From an uncultured Lachnoanaerobaculum sp. (GTDB lineage: Bacteria > Bacillota > Clostridia > Lachnospirales > Lachnospiraceae), in the NCBI GenBank assembly GCA_937925515.1, contig CALALP010000042.1:24601-88600 (forward strand): DNA of 64,000 nucleotides. Direction: 5' to 3'. Within the stretch, counting starts at the first letter, position 1. Each line of letters begins with the position of its first letter. Positions 26,964 through 35,760 of the stretch are shown piece after piece. A program made the position numbers and the translations under genes. Below the pieces are notes generated by a model. The model was given only the letters and a program-made list of their open reading frames with translations. It ran no database searches and was not told the DNA's origin.

Positions 26964-28139
26964 CTAAAACACTTTCTTTCCACCTACAAAAACATGACTA
27001 ACTTTAAGTTCTTTATCCATTATTACAATATCTGCATCTTTACCGGATTCAAGACTTCCTTTTTCTTTATCAACTCCAAGAGATTTAGCAGGAGTTAGGC
27101 TCATCATTTCAGATACCATAGTTATAGGAATGCCTGCATTTTGTACTGCATTACGAAAAACTAAATCTGAAGTAGCAATACTTCCTGCAAAAAAGGAACG
27201 ATCAGGTAACTTTGCAACTCCGTCCTCTATAATTACCTTGTGTCCACCCTGTAAGCCACCAAGTAGGCTCTCCTTAACCTTTGTGCCGGCAGCTCTCATT
27301 GCATCTGTTATCAATAAAACTTTATCTGCACCTTTAAGTTTTATCACTAACTGTAAGAGTTCTTTTGGAACATGAACTCCGTCCCCAATTAACTCTACTC
27401 TCATATCCGTTAGTAAATATGCAGCCTCTACAATTCCTGCCTCAACTTTTTGTCCTATTTTTCTTACACTTGGTGTATTGCTATAAAGATGTGTAATCTG
27501 ATCAAAACCCCATTTATATGCCTCTATCACTTGCCTACATGTTGCATTACTATGAGCTATAGACAGCCTAATTCCTGCCTCCAAGAGCATATTTGTCATT
27601 TGTTTAATGCCATTTAATTCAGGAGCACAGCTTATACGCTTTATAATATCTCCCCCTGACTTAAGTAGTCTTTCCACCACAATTTTGTTAGGTTCTTGTA
27701 AATATTTTTCCTGTTGTGCTCCTTTCATTTCCTTAGATAAAAATGGCCCTTCAAGATGAATACCTAAAAAATTTGCATACTTGTCTTCCTTTGCAACTTC
27801 CCTGTAAATATCAAATAAATGTTCAGTATGCTCAATAGAATCAGTTACAGTTGTAGGAGTTATAGAAGTAGTTCCATGTAAGCAGTGAATTTTTCTGATT
27901 TCTCTAAATGCCTCCTTAGATGCGTCCATAAAATCAAAGCCTCCACCTCCATGCAAGTGTTCATCAATAAAGCCGGCTAATACTACCCCCTCATTAGCAT
28001 CTATTATTTCTGCTCCCTCAGGTATTTCTCCTTTATAGTCTGTTTGAGCTATTTTTCCATTTTCTATAACTAATACTGCCTTTTCTTTAATTTTATCCGG
28101 TAGTACTAGCTTTCCATTTTTTATAAATATTCTATTCAT
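26964..28139 (-). CDS. nagA: N-acetylglucosamine-6-phosphate deacetylase
   Basis: 391 residues, normal for NagA, which removes acetate from GlcNAc-6-P to give GlcN-6-P. The amidohydrolase metal and catalytic residues are visible: HLHGGGG (H61, H63), HLEGPF (E130), AHSNAT (H196), THLYS (H217) and the catalytic Asp in ITDAMRAAG (D279). It lies directly after a NagB-like gene in the operon, so the unit handles the GlcNAc freed by the hexosaminidase at 28984-30888. A GlcNAc kinase is not obvious in the window. Confidence 0.95.
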   Translation of the reverse strand: MNRIFIKNGKLVLPDKIKEKAVLVIENGKIAQTDYKGEIPEGAEIIDANEGVVLAGFIDEHLHGGGGFDFMDASKEAFREIRKIHCLHGTTSITPTTVTDSIEHTEHLFDIYREVAKEDKYANFLGIHLEGPFLSKEMKGAQQEKYLQEPNKIVVERLLKSGGDIIKRISCAPELNGIKQMTNMLLEAGIRLSIAHSNATCRQVIEAYKWGFDQITHLYSNTPSVRKIGQKVEAGIVEAAYLLTDMRVELIGDGVHVPKELLQLVIKLKGADKVLLITDAMRAAGTKVKESLLGGLQGGHKVIIEDGVAKLPDRSFFAGSIATSDLVFRNAVQNAGIPITMVSEMMSLTPAKSLGVDKEKGSLESGKDADIVIMDKELKVSHVFVGGKKVF

Positions 28140-28148
28140 CTTACACCT

Positions 28149-28967
28149 CTATTTATTGTAAGCTCTGATTGAATTAGTTGGTATTTTTAATGCCTCTTGG
28201 CTAGCATAAATTTTTGCATCTTTATGTTCTCTAAACAATGAACAAGGTATAGCTGCTGTAATTTCGCCATTAAGTATACGTCTAAGTATACCTGCAAGCC
28301 ATTCTCTAGGCATACAAAGGCGTATCTTATTTGCTAACATTATTTCTTTCATTCCTACTGTAATACAATATTTAGGAATATTTCTTATATCTCCTCCACA
28401 ATTCATAAAAGCATTAACAGTTCTTGTTTCACGAGATATTTTAAGAATCCTTGTAGTTCTGTTTTTAAATTCCTCATTATCTATGCTTTCCTCCGGCTCA
28501 GGAGGTTCATTAAATGCAAAATGCCCGTTAATTCCTACTCCTCCAATCGCCATATCAAGCTTTCCATAGTACTCTATACAGTTAAGAATTTCTCTTTCTT
28601 TCTTTGGTGTAGGAAATATACGATTACTAGGAAGAACATTTAATTCAGGTAAAATTTTATCATAGAAACTTCTTTTCATTCCTCCACGAAATGAAAGAGG
28701 ACTATCTTCACTTATAAAGTCTTTATCATCTGTTAGATATTCGTCCATATTTATAAAACAACAATTTCTAAGATTTATTTTCCATTTATTAATAAGATAT
28801 ACAAGACAAGGGTAAATGCCTATTGGCCCATAAGGAATTATCATTACAGTTGGATTACCATTTTTATTGTTTTCCTGTATTACCTCAATCATTTCAAGTG
28901 CCGCTTTCCAATACAAATCAAACTCTGTATTACAACATTCCAAATCAAAACCACTTTTTTCTTTCAT
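28149..28967 (-). CDS. Glucosamine-6-phosphate isomerase/deaminase family (NagB-like)
   Basis: About 272 residues of the NagB/SugarP isomerase family, converting GlcN-6-P to fructose-6-P and ammonia. The motif GVGINGHFAFNEPP is the NagB GxGxDGHIAFNEP loop, with Asn in the usual Asp position, and INMDEYL matches the NagB active-site Asp region. The changed loop and overall divergence suggest a paralogue, perhaps with a related amino-sugar phosphate. The ATG at 28967 has AAGGGGG at correct spacing; the ATG at 28991 overlaps the previous gene and is less likely. nagA follows after 9 bases. Confidence 0.87.
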   Translation of the reverse strand: MKEKSGFDLECCNTEFDLYWKAALEMIEVIQENNKNGNPTVMIIPYGPIGIYPCLVYLINKWKINLRNCCFINMDEYLTDDKDFISEDSPLSFRGGMKRSFYDKILPELNVLPSNRIFPTPKKEREILNCIEYYGKLDMAIGGVGINGHFAFNEPPEPEESIDNEEFKNRTTRILKISRETRTVNAFMNCGGDIRNIPKYCITVGMKEIMLANKIRLCMPREWLAGILRRILNGEITAAIPCSLFREHKDAKIYASQEALKIPTNSIRAYNK

Positions 28968-28983
28968 TTTCATTCCCCCTTGC

Positions 28984-30888
28984 TCATTCATTAAATCCCA
29001 TTGAATTTGCTGATACTATTCTGTGGTACTTAGGGCATCTTATAAGCCTTTTATCCTCTTTTTTGCAGTCAAATGTTAAACGTTCTTGTTCAAGTTCAGG
29101 CAGTTTATCTATCTCTCCTCTAAGATAGGATTTGATACGAAATGATGCTGTTTCAATTCTTGCTATAAGTCCCCCATATCTCATATCTAAAACTTCCCAA
29201 CCAAAAGGTTTATAAATACTTAACCACTGTCTTCTATGTGCCTCCCTAAGCTTAATAACCAACTTTTCAAGTTTTGAAAGCCTTTCATTTACAATCTTAC
29301 CTAAAGCCTCTCTATCTCCTGTGTCATAAGCTTTTTTCAAATGTATACCTATTTCCGACTTTATCGAAAGAACCTCTGCAAGTATGGACGGAACTTCAAA
29401 TACATGCCAAAGCTCTCCATTAATCATAGAATTTAACTTAGTTGCAAGATGCTTATAGTAACTTTCACAATCCCCCCTTGGAATATGTTTATCTAAAAGC
29501 CCCAATAATACATCTTGCCAAAGCATATACCTTGCTGAATTACTTGATAGCATAAGTTCCTCATAATTTTGCCTTTTTTCTAATTTTTCTAAGGTAAAGA
29601 AATCTGAAAGTAAACTACCTGTACAACTTAGAAATCTTTTTTTTAGATACTCCTTGTCAGTTCTTTTTTCATAACAGTATTCTGCCTCTAGTAAAAGCCC
29701 CGGAAGACAACAAAATATATTTGCCTCTGCACCATTATCTGCCCATACAGTATTAATTACTTCCTGTACTTTATATTTTTCACATGCCCTCATTGCAGGC
29801 ATCATTACAGTAAATGTCTTTTGATAATCAGGTACAGCTCCAAAGTTTTGAAATGTTGCCCCTGCAAATATTATAGTTCTATTAAAGGACTGATGTTTCA
29901 TTAACATTTTTTCATAATCTTTAACTTGATCATGATAATAATCCCAATAAACTAGAGAAATTTCAACCGGTACTGCCTTTATGATGTCTTCCGGTATGTA
30001 AGCATTAGCATCATAATAATCCCCTGTTGTAGAGGCAACACGAAAATACATATCACTCCACATAATAGCTTTAAGACCTTTATTTCGACATATTTCCATA
30101 ACTTTTGTAAGATGTTTGTTTAAAATGTCAAAACGATTACAATCCCCATGTTTGTTGAGATAATTTCCAAGTCCTACATTATGTGCCTCGTCCATGCCTA
30201 TATGTATACGCCTACTTCTAAAAGGTGCTACTGCCTCAGTAATTATTTCTTCTAAAAAATCATAAGTTTCCTTTTCATCTACTAATAAAATATCCCCTGT
30301 ATCTCTAATCTGTTCAGTATAGTCCCACCTAAGCATTGTAGAAAGATGCCCAAGCGTTTGTATGCAAGGAAACATTTCAATACCAAAATATTCAGCATAT
30401 ATATCACATTCTCTTAGCTCTTTTTTTGTATATCTTCCACGCATATATCCAAAATATGGTTTACCCTCTACTTCATAAGTATCCTCTGTATAAAGCATAA
30501 GTACATTAAGCCCCATAAGTGCCATATACTCAAGTAACCTTTTTATTTCAGATTCTTTTAAAACTGCATTTCTTGAACAGTCAATCATTACATCATTATT
30601 TTTAAAGCAAGCATTTTCACAGATATTACACTCTTGTGTATTTCCTAGAAGTTCTCCATTCAAGAGTCCCATAGCCCTAAAAAAATGAATTTTTTCTCGA
30701 TATTCTATTAAATATTTGTTGCCCCTACCGGTAAGTTTTAAATCAAATTTTTCAGTCTTTGAAACTGATATAATTAGCTCTTTAGAATTTTGTCTAAAGA
30801 TATTTGGTAATCTTTTTACTAGCAAGGAAATGCCTGTTTCCAACTCGTAAGTTTCGCCCTCAAATATTACATTTTCTATTTTGTACAT
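28984..30888 (-). CDS. GH20-like beta-N-acetylhexosaminidase, cytoplasmic
   Basis: 634 residues. An N-terminal beta-rich domain (about 1-95) precedes a TIM barrel with the GH20 catalytic pair in HIGMDEAHNVG (D233-E234). MIDCSRN and FPCIQTLGHLSTML are further GH20 barrel landmarks. There is no signal peptide, so it removes terminal GlcNAc or GalNAc from imported oligosaccharides. Gene order (importer, secreted glycosidase, this enzyme, NagB, NagA) supports GlcNAc release. The C-terminal third (about 400-634) is helical and not recognised. GlcNAc versus GalNAc cannot be decided from sequence. Confidence 0.85.
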   Translation of the reverse strand: MYKIENVIFEGETYELETGISLLVKRLPNIFRQNSKELIISVSKTEKFDLKLTGRGNKYLIEYREKIHFFRAMGLLNGELLGNTQECNICENACFKNNDVMIDCSRNAVLKESEIKRLLEYMALMGLNVLMLYTEDTYEVEGKPYFGYMRGRYTKKELRECDIYAEYFGIEMFPCIQTLGHLSTMLRWDYTEQIRDTGDILLVDEKETYDFLEEIITEAVAPFRSRRIHIGMDEAHNVGLGNYLNKHGDCNRFDILNKHLTKVMEICRNKGLKAIMWSDMYFRVASTTGDYYDANAYIPEDIIKAVPVEISLVYWDYYHDQVKDYEKMLMKHQSFNRTIIFAGATFQNFGAVPDYQKTFTVMMPAMRACEKYKVQEVINTVWADNGAEANIFCCLPGLLLEAEYCYEKRTDKEYLKKRFLSCTGSLLSDFFTLEKLEKRQNYEELMLSSNSARYMLWQDVLLGLLDKHIPRGDCESYYKHLATKLNSMINGELWHVFEVPSILAEVLSIKSEIGIHLKKAYDTGDREALGKIVNERLSKLEKLVIKLREAHRRQWLSIYKPFGWEVLDMRYGGLIARIETASFRIKSYLRGEIDKLPELEQERLTFDCKKEDKRLIRCPKYHRIVSANSMGFNE

Positions 30889-30945
30889 TTTGTTTTACCT
30901 ATTAAATAATATATATAATTATTTTTTACTTTCAGTTAGGCAAAA

Positions 30946-33912
30946 CTAACCACCATAGCTAAAAGTTTTGTTAGCATTATTCTCATAATCACGAATATTA
31001 AAGGCAAGATTTATGTTTGTATTCTTACCTATAAATGTTTCAGGACTTACTATTTCAGACCATGGCATACGCAGTTCATAAACTGTTATATCGCCATTTC
31101 TAGTGATTTTACCCTGTACTCCATATTCTGACTGTGGCATAACTCCACCTACAACTACATCAAACATTTGGCTATAATTTCTATATACTACTGTTCTGTT
31201 ATCATCATAAAAATCAGATAAAGCCATATCAATGCGTGTATCATGTCGTTGTGTTACAGTAGGTGCTAATGTTAGATAATACAAATCATCATAGTAAAAA
31301 CGTACCGGATCTTGCTTTGCCCAATGAATATCATCTTTAACTATTGCAGCAGTATACAAATATTCATTATCCCACATTGCATAAACAGTGCCTGAAAAGT
31401 CATTTGAATCATTATTTTTTCCTAAATTAAAATCTGATAATTTATATTGCTCTAACCATTCCTCATCTTCTATAACTCCGTCTATTACCGGTAAATTAAA
31501 ATCTGCCTTTTTTAATGCCTTTATTTTAGTACCTTTATTTTCCTTATATCCGTATGAACGAGGAACATCTCCAAGTGAAAATTCAATTCTATCTCTATCA
31601 CCTAGAACTAACTCTCCAACAAATTTTTGTTTATCTTTTGTAAGTTCTTCCGGTATGTCAATAAAATATTCTGCTGTTTCATTTGGAAAAATATCAGTAA
31701 CTGTAACAGGCTCTATTAAAAAGCTTTTTGGCTCTTTCATGTTAATTGTTCCATTGATAATCCTATCACTATTATTATTTTTAATTTCAACACGAAGTGC
31801 CCATGCATTAGAGGCTGTTGCCTTATTTTCTTCGACTTCATGAGATACTTCATGTGGAATCACACTCACTTTAACATCTGCCTGTTTTTTTGCGTAGTTT
31901 ACAGGAAGAAGAAACCATGCATTACACTTTCCGGCTTTTGAAAGTTTTACTGATACAAAATCTCTATATATTTCTGTACCATAATCTTGACGGCGTTCTT
32001 CATATTCTGCTTTCTTAGGAAGTTTATTAGCTTTTACTTTTATTACAGCCATTGTTCCAAACTTCTCAGTAGACACATCAAGATTATCTCTTGCACTACA
32101 TTCTATTTCTGTATCCCATTCAGTTGAAAGTGTAAATTCTTCCTCACTTCCCTTAGTAAGTTCAATACTATTTTTATCAATATAAAACAAAGGTACAGAT
32201 AGTTTAAACTCTTCGCCTACATATTCAAAATACATTGGTTGATCACTTATTGTAAATGTATAATATCCCTCATCAGAATATAGCTCCTCTGAGTTTCCAT
32301 TAATGTCATACAATATTCCGGAGGTAGCCCCTAAGTTAAGTGAAATATTTTCGCAGTTTCTATCTGCATACATCATTACAACATGTTTTTCACCCTTTTT
32401 AAATCGATGTATCCATACACTACCCTCTTGAATACTATCTTCATATTCTGCATTTTCAGTAACTGACAAATAATTAGCAGTAGCTAGATATGCCTGTTTT
32501 GGAACATTGGCATTCTTTTTTACATCTCTACCTCTTAGTATTCCAAACCAGTCCTCATTATCTTTAAAATCTTTTTCTTTTGTCTGCATCTCATAAAACA
32601 TGTATTTATCTTCAAGATTATATGCTTGTACTTCTGCAAACTCCCTAACTAAATTGACCCCTTGCTGTTGTTCAGTATTATACTGAAAAGAAGATGAGGT
32701 ATTTCCCTCTGTACCCCATATAGGAACATCTGAAAATCCTGCCGCATCAAGTGCATCACGAACCTCTTTATGATAATCCCACCATTTTTTAGATTCAGGA
32801 GAACCTGCCTCTTGATAAAGATGTATTGCTACTGCATCACAGTTTTTTCCCTCGCCTCCTTGCAACATTCTCACTGTCCAATCTGCTGCACTTCTTGAAA
32901 CAGACATGCTTATTACATAACAATCAGGATTGCCTCGCTTAAGTCCCTTATAAGCTGCATACATTGCTCTGCCATATTCCTCAGGCGATAATTCCTCAAC
33001 TCTTTTAAAATTTGCCTCATTTCCAAGATTCCAAATATCTACTAATCCCTTATAATCTGCCGCTGCTCTAGCAGATGCCTCCTCAAGTGCAGCAAGAGCC
33101 TCCTCTGTCTTTGCTACATCTGTCCATACCATTTTAGAACCGTCAGGATTTGTATATACCGGATTCCAAAGCGACCACATTGCAACAGTCTTAATTCCCA
33201 TATCTGCAACTTCACGATAAAAACCGGGGGATTTTTGTTCAGTTTCAGCTATCCCTCCATACACGCCTTTAGAAGTTTCATAAGTACTCCACCTAAGTCC
33301 AACTGTCCTAAGATACCCTATTCCCAAAATATCTGTCTGTTCTTTTATTTTGTCCCAATCAGACCACCTGGTAACATGAGCATTTGTTCCAAAAAACTTA
33401 CTTTTTACACCTTTTGTAGGTGCATTTACAACTGCAAACTCCATACCGTCGTCATCTGTTGTCAGTCCTGTATTTTTAAATCCCTCAATCGATATTGTGT
33501 ATATATCATACCTACTTACTACCGGTTTTATAGTATCACTGACTGTTTCACCTTTTTTAACTACTATTTTATGAGGTTCTGACTTCCAAACAATATCTCC
33601 TGTATGGTCTTTAACATAGTAAGTAACATTAGCCTCTTTATCTGTATTTGATTTATTTTGAAAATTTATATCTACTTCTATATCACTTAAACTAGTATAT
33701 ATATTTCCAGCTTTAGATACCTGATTTTCTTTTACAACATTATAAGTATCTTGTTCTTTTTCAACAAATTGATTACTCTCATTTTTTTTATTATCTAATG
33801 TTTGTATCTTAACTTCTGTATTGTTATTATCCATGTTACTTGGATATGCAAAACATAAATAAGACGGAATATATAAACAAACAAGTACTAAAGCTAATAC
33901 TCTTTTCATCAT
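30946..33912 (-). CDS. Secreted multi-domain clan GH-A glycosidase with CBM9-like tail
   Basis: 988 residues. A signal peptide (about 1-22, KRVLALVLVCLYIPSYLCFA) is followed by a beta-sandwich region (about 60-165), then a TIM barrel with the clan GH-A acid/base in WNLGNEANF (E299) and the nucleophile in IWGTEGNTS (E402). Later beta-sandwich domains (about 580-790) end in a CBM9-like carbohydrate-binding domain (about 805-988; VIDGVIEDEEW, WDNEYLYTAAIVKDD). It is exported and probably cleaves a polysaccharide to oligomers taken up by the adjacent importer. The barrel resembles GH39/GH5-type enzymes, but no family can be assigned. It lies between the permease and the hexosaminidase genes. Confidence 0.85.
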   Translation of the reverse strand: MMKRVLALVLVCLYIPSYLCFAYPSNMDNNNTEVKIQTLDNKKNESNQFVEKEQDTYNVVKENQVSKAGNIYTSLSDIEVDINFQNKSNTDKEANVTYYVKDHTGDIVWKSEPHKIVVKKGETVSDTIKPVVSRYDIYTISIEGFKNTGLTTDDDGMEFAVVNAPTKGVKSKFFGTNAHVTRWSDWDKIKEQTDILGIGYLRTVGLRWSTYETSKGVYGGIAETEQKSPGFYREVADMGIKTVAMWSLWNPVYTNPDGSKMVWTDVAKTEEALAALEEASARAAADYKGLVDIWNLGNEANFKRVEELSPEEYGRAMYAAYKGLKRGNPDCYVISMSVSRSAADWTVRMLQGGEGKNCDAVAIHLYQEAGSPESKKWWDYHKEVRDALDAAGFSDVPIWGTEGNTSSSFQYNTEQQQGVNLVREFAEVQAYNLEDKYMFYEMQTKEKDFKDNEDWFGILRGRDVKKNANVPKQAYLATANYLSVTENAEYEDSIQEGSVWIHRFKKGEKHVVMMYADRNCENISLNLGATSGILYDINGNSEELYSDEGYYTFTISDQPMYFEYVGEEFKLSVPLFYIDKNSIELTKGSEEEFTLSTEWDTEIECSARDNLDVSTEKFGTMAVIKVKANKLPKKAEYEERRQDYGTEIYRDFVSVKLSKAGKCNAWFLLPVNYAKKQADVKVSVIPHEVSHEVEENKATASNAWALRVEIKNNNSDRIINGTINMKEPKSFLIEPVTVTDIFPNETAEYFIDIPEELTKDKQKFVGELVLGDRDRIEFSLGDVPRSYGYKENKGTKIKALKKADFNLPVIDGVIEDEEWLEQYKLSDFNLGKNNDSNDFSGTVYAMWDNEYLYTAAIVKDDIHWAKQDPVRFYYDDLYYLTLAPTVTQRHDTRIDMALSDFYDDNRTVVYRNYSQMFDVVVGGVMPQSEYGVQGKITRNGDITVYELRMPWSEIVSPETFIGKNTNINLAFNIRDYENNANKTFSYGG

Positions 33913-33932
33913 AAAACTCCTTTATCTAACTA

Positions 33933-34805
33933 TTATCCCTTTACTCCACCAAGACTCATTCCACCCATAATATGCTTTTGGAATGCCACGAATACTATAA
34001 TCTGTGGTACAATGGAAAATAATATCATAAGCATCTGATAATCCATTGTAAGTCCTGATGTCTTTGCCATATACATTTGCATTCCTAACACTCTTTTTGC
34101 AGGATCACTTATAACTAAATACGGCCAAAGAAAATTACCTATTTGTGCATTAAATGTAAAAATAGCAGCTGTCATTATCATGGGTTTGCTTAATGGTAAA
34201 ACTATGCTGAAAAAAATCTTCAAATTTGATGCACCGTCTATCTTTGCCGCCTCAATCAGTGAATTTGATATTCCGTCAAATGCAGTTTTAAATAAAATAA
34301 TATGAAAAATATTAGCACCTGCTAACAACCATATCGGCCAATAAGTATCTAAAAGATTTAGATGAAGATATGGTACATCTTTAAATGTTATATACAAAGG
34401 TGCAAGATTTAATGTAGTCGGCATCAGCATAAAAGCAAATAATAATGTATTTACAACTCCACTTCCCTTTGGTTTAAGCTTAGAAAGAACATATCCTGCA
34501 AGCCCCCCTACAAATACGTCCATAATTACACAACCCAAAGCCATAATAAATGTATTTATATAATATTTATAAAACTTCATCTGATTCCATAAGTTAATTA
34601 ATTTTGATAAATTAAATTTTTTTGGAAAGAAACGCACCGGAGGTGTATATATTTCAGCACTATCTTTAAATCCACATACAATTAACCAAATTGTTGGAAT
34701 AAACACAATCATACAGTATATAAGCATTATAATTACTAATATAAAATATAATATTTTATATCTTCTGCATTTCATATCTGAAGTACGCAAAATTCCATTA
34801 TTCAT
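33933..34805 (-). CDS. Carbohydrate ABC transporter permease (MalG type)
   Basis: 290 residues, about six membrane spans, with the EAA loop LIEAAKIDGASNLKIFFSIVLPLSK and the C-terminal GGMSLGGVKG of MalG-type CUT1 permeases. Second membrane subunit of the importer whose binding protein is encoded at 35761-37254; there is no ATPase in the operon. The ATG follows a TAAGGAGG ribosome site. Confidence 0.93.
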   Translation of the reverse strand: MNNGILRTSDMKCRRYKILYFILVIIMLIYCMIVFIPTIWLIVCGFKDSAEIYTPPVRFFPKKFNLSKLINLWNQMKFYKYYINTFIMALGCVIMDVFVGGLAGYVLSKLKPKGSGVVNTLLFAFMLMPTTLNLAPLYITFKDVPYLHLNLLDTYWPIWLLAGANIFHIILFKTAFDGISNSLIEAAKIDGASNLKIFFSIVLPLSKPMIMTAAIFTFNAQIGNFLWPYLVISDPAKRVLGMQMYMAKTSGLTMDYQMLMILFSIVPQIIVFVAFQKHIMGGMSLGGVKG

Positions 34806-34814
34806 ACAGCCTCC

Positions 34815-35741
34815 TTACATCTGATTTTCCTCTATATGCTTACTTGCCTTAAAGTAAATAAGTACAAGGATAGACAAAGTAATAAACATTATTATCCCAA
34901 GTGCCATAGCAAATTGTGGCTTATAGTTGACAAAAGCATAGCGATAATTTAAAAGCCCAAGTGTCAATGATGAATTATTTGGCCCACCGTCAGTCATCTG
35001 CAATGGCTGTTCCATAATATTAAATATACTTATTATCTGTCTTAGGAAAAATAAAATCAGCATGCCTGACATCTGAGGAATAGTTACTATTTTTATTCTT
35101 TGGAAAAAACCTGCTCCGTCCATTATGGCGGCCTCATACAACTCTGTATTTATCCCTTGTAATCCTGCAAAATAATAAATTGCTGTTGCTCCCATTCCTG
35201 ACCAAGTCATGCTGATTATAATATACAATATAGTAAATTTTCCGTCTTGTAACCATGCATAAGGTTTGATATTTGCTACTCCCAATGCCATATTTAATAA
35301 ACCACTTCCGTCAGGAAAATACATAAAATACCAAAGCATTGATACTGCTACTGCCGGAATAATGCTTGGAAGATATACTATCAGCCTAATTGCTTTCCTA
35401 AAACGCCTCATTTCATTCATAATAATTGCAATAGCAAATGGTATAATAAATCCAATAAGTATTGACCATAGCACATATACCCAAGTATTTACAAATGCTT
35501 TAAAAAAAACTGTATCCTTAAGTACACGAGCATAGTTGTTAAAACCAGCAAATCTAGTGGGCTGTAAACCTTTCATATCAAACATAGACCAGTATGCACT
35601 CAAAATCTGTGGACGTATTACTAGAAAATATATACATAACAAAGCCGGAGTAAGCAGTAGCCATGCATTTATTTCTTTTGTAAAAGCATTTCGGATATTT
35701 CCAATATTCTTATGTTTCTTCTTTCCTCTTTCAATAAACAT
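34815..35741 (-). CDS. Carbohydrate ABC transporter permease (MalF/LplB type)
   Basis: About 308 residues with a long basic N-terminus, six membrane spans and the EAA motif LYEAAIMDGAGFFQRIKIVTIPQ. It forms the channel with the MalG-type partner 9 bases downstream. The start at ATG 35741 is chosen because AGGTGA sits just upstream; the frame also offers GTG at 35750. Confidence 0.93.
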   Translation of the reverse strand: MFIERGKKKHKNIGNIRNAFTKEINAWLLLTPALLCIYFLVIRPQILSAYWSMFDMKGLQPTRFAGFNNYARVLKDTVFFKAFVNTWVYVLWSILIGFIIPFAIAIIMNEMRRFRKAIRLIVYLPSIIPAVAVSMLWYFMYFPDGSGLLNMALGVANIKPYAWLQDGKFTILYIIISMTWSGMGATAIYYFAGLQGINTELYEAAIMDGAGFFQRIKIVTIPQMSGMLILFFLRQIISIFNIMEQPLQMTDGGPNNSSLTLGLLNYRYAFVNYKPQFAMALGIIMFITLSILVLIYFKASKHIEENQM

Positions 35742-35760
35742 ACTGTTCACCTATATTCTT

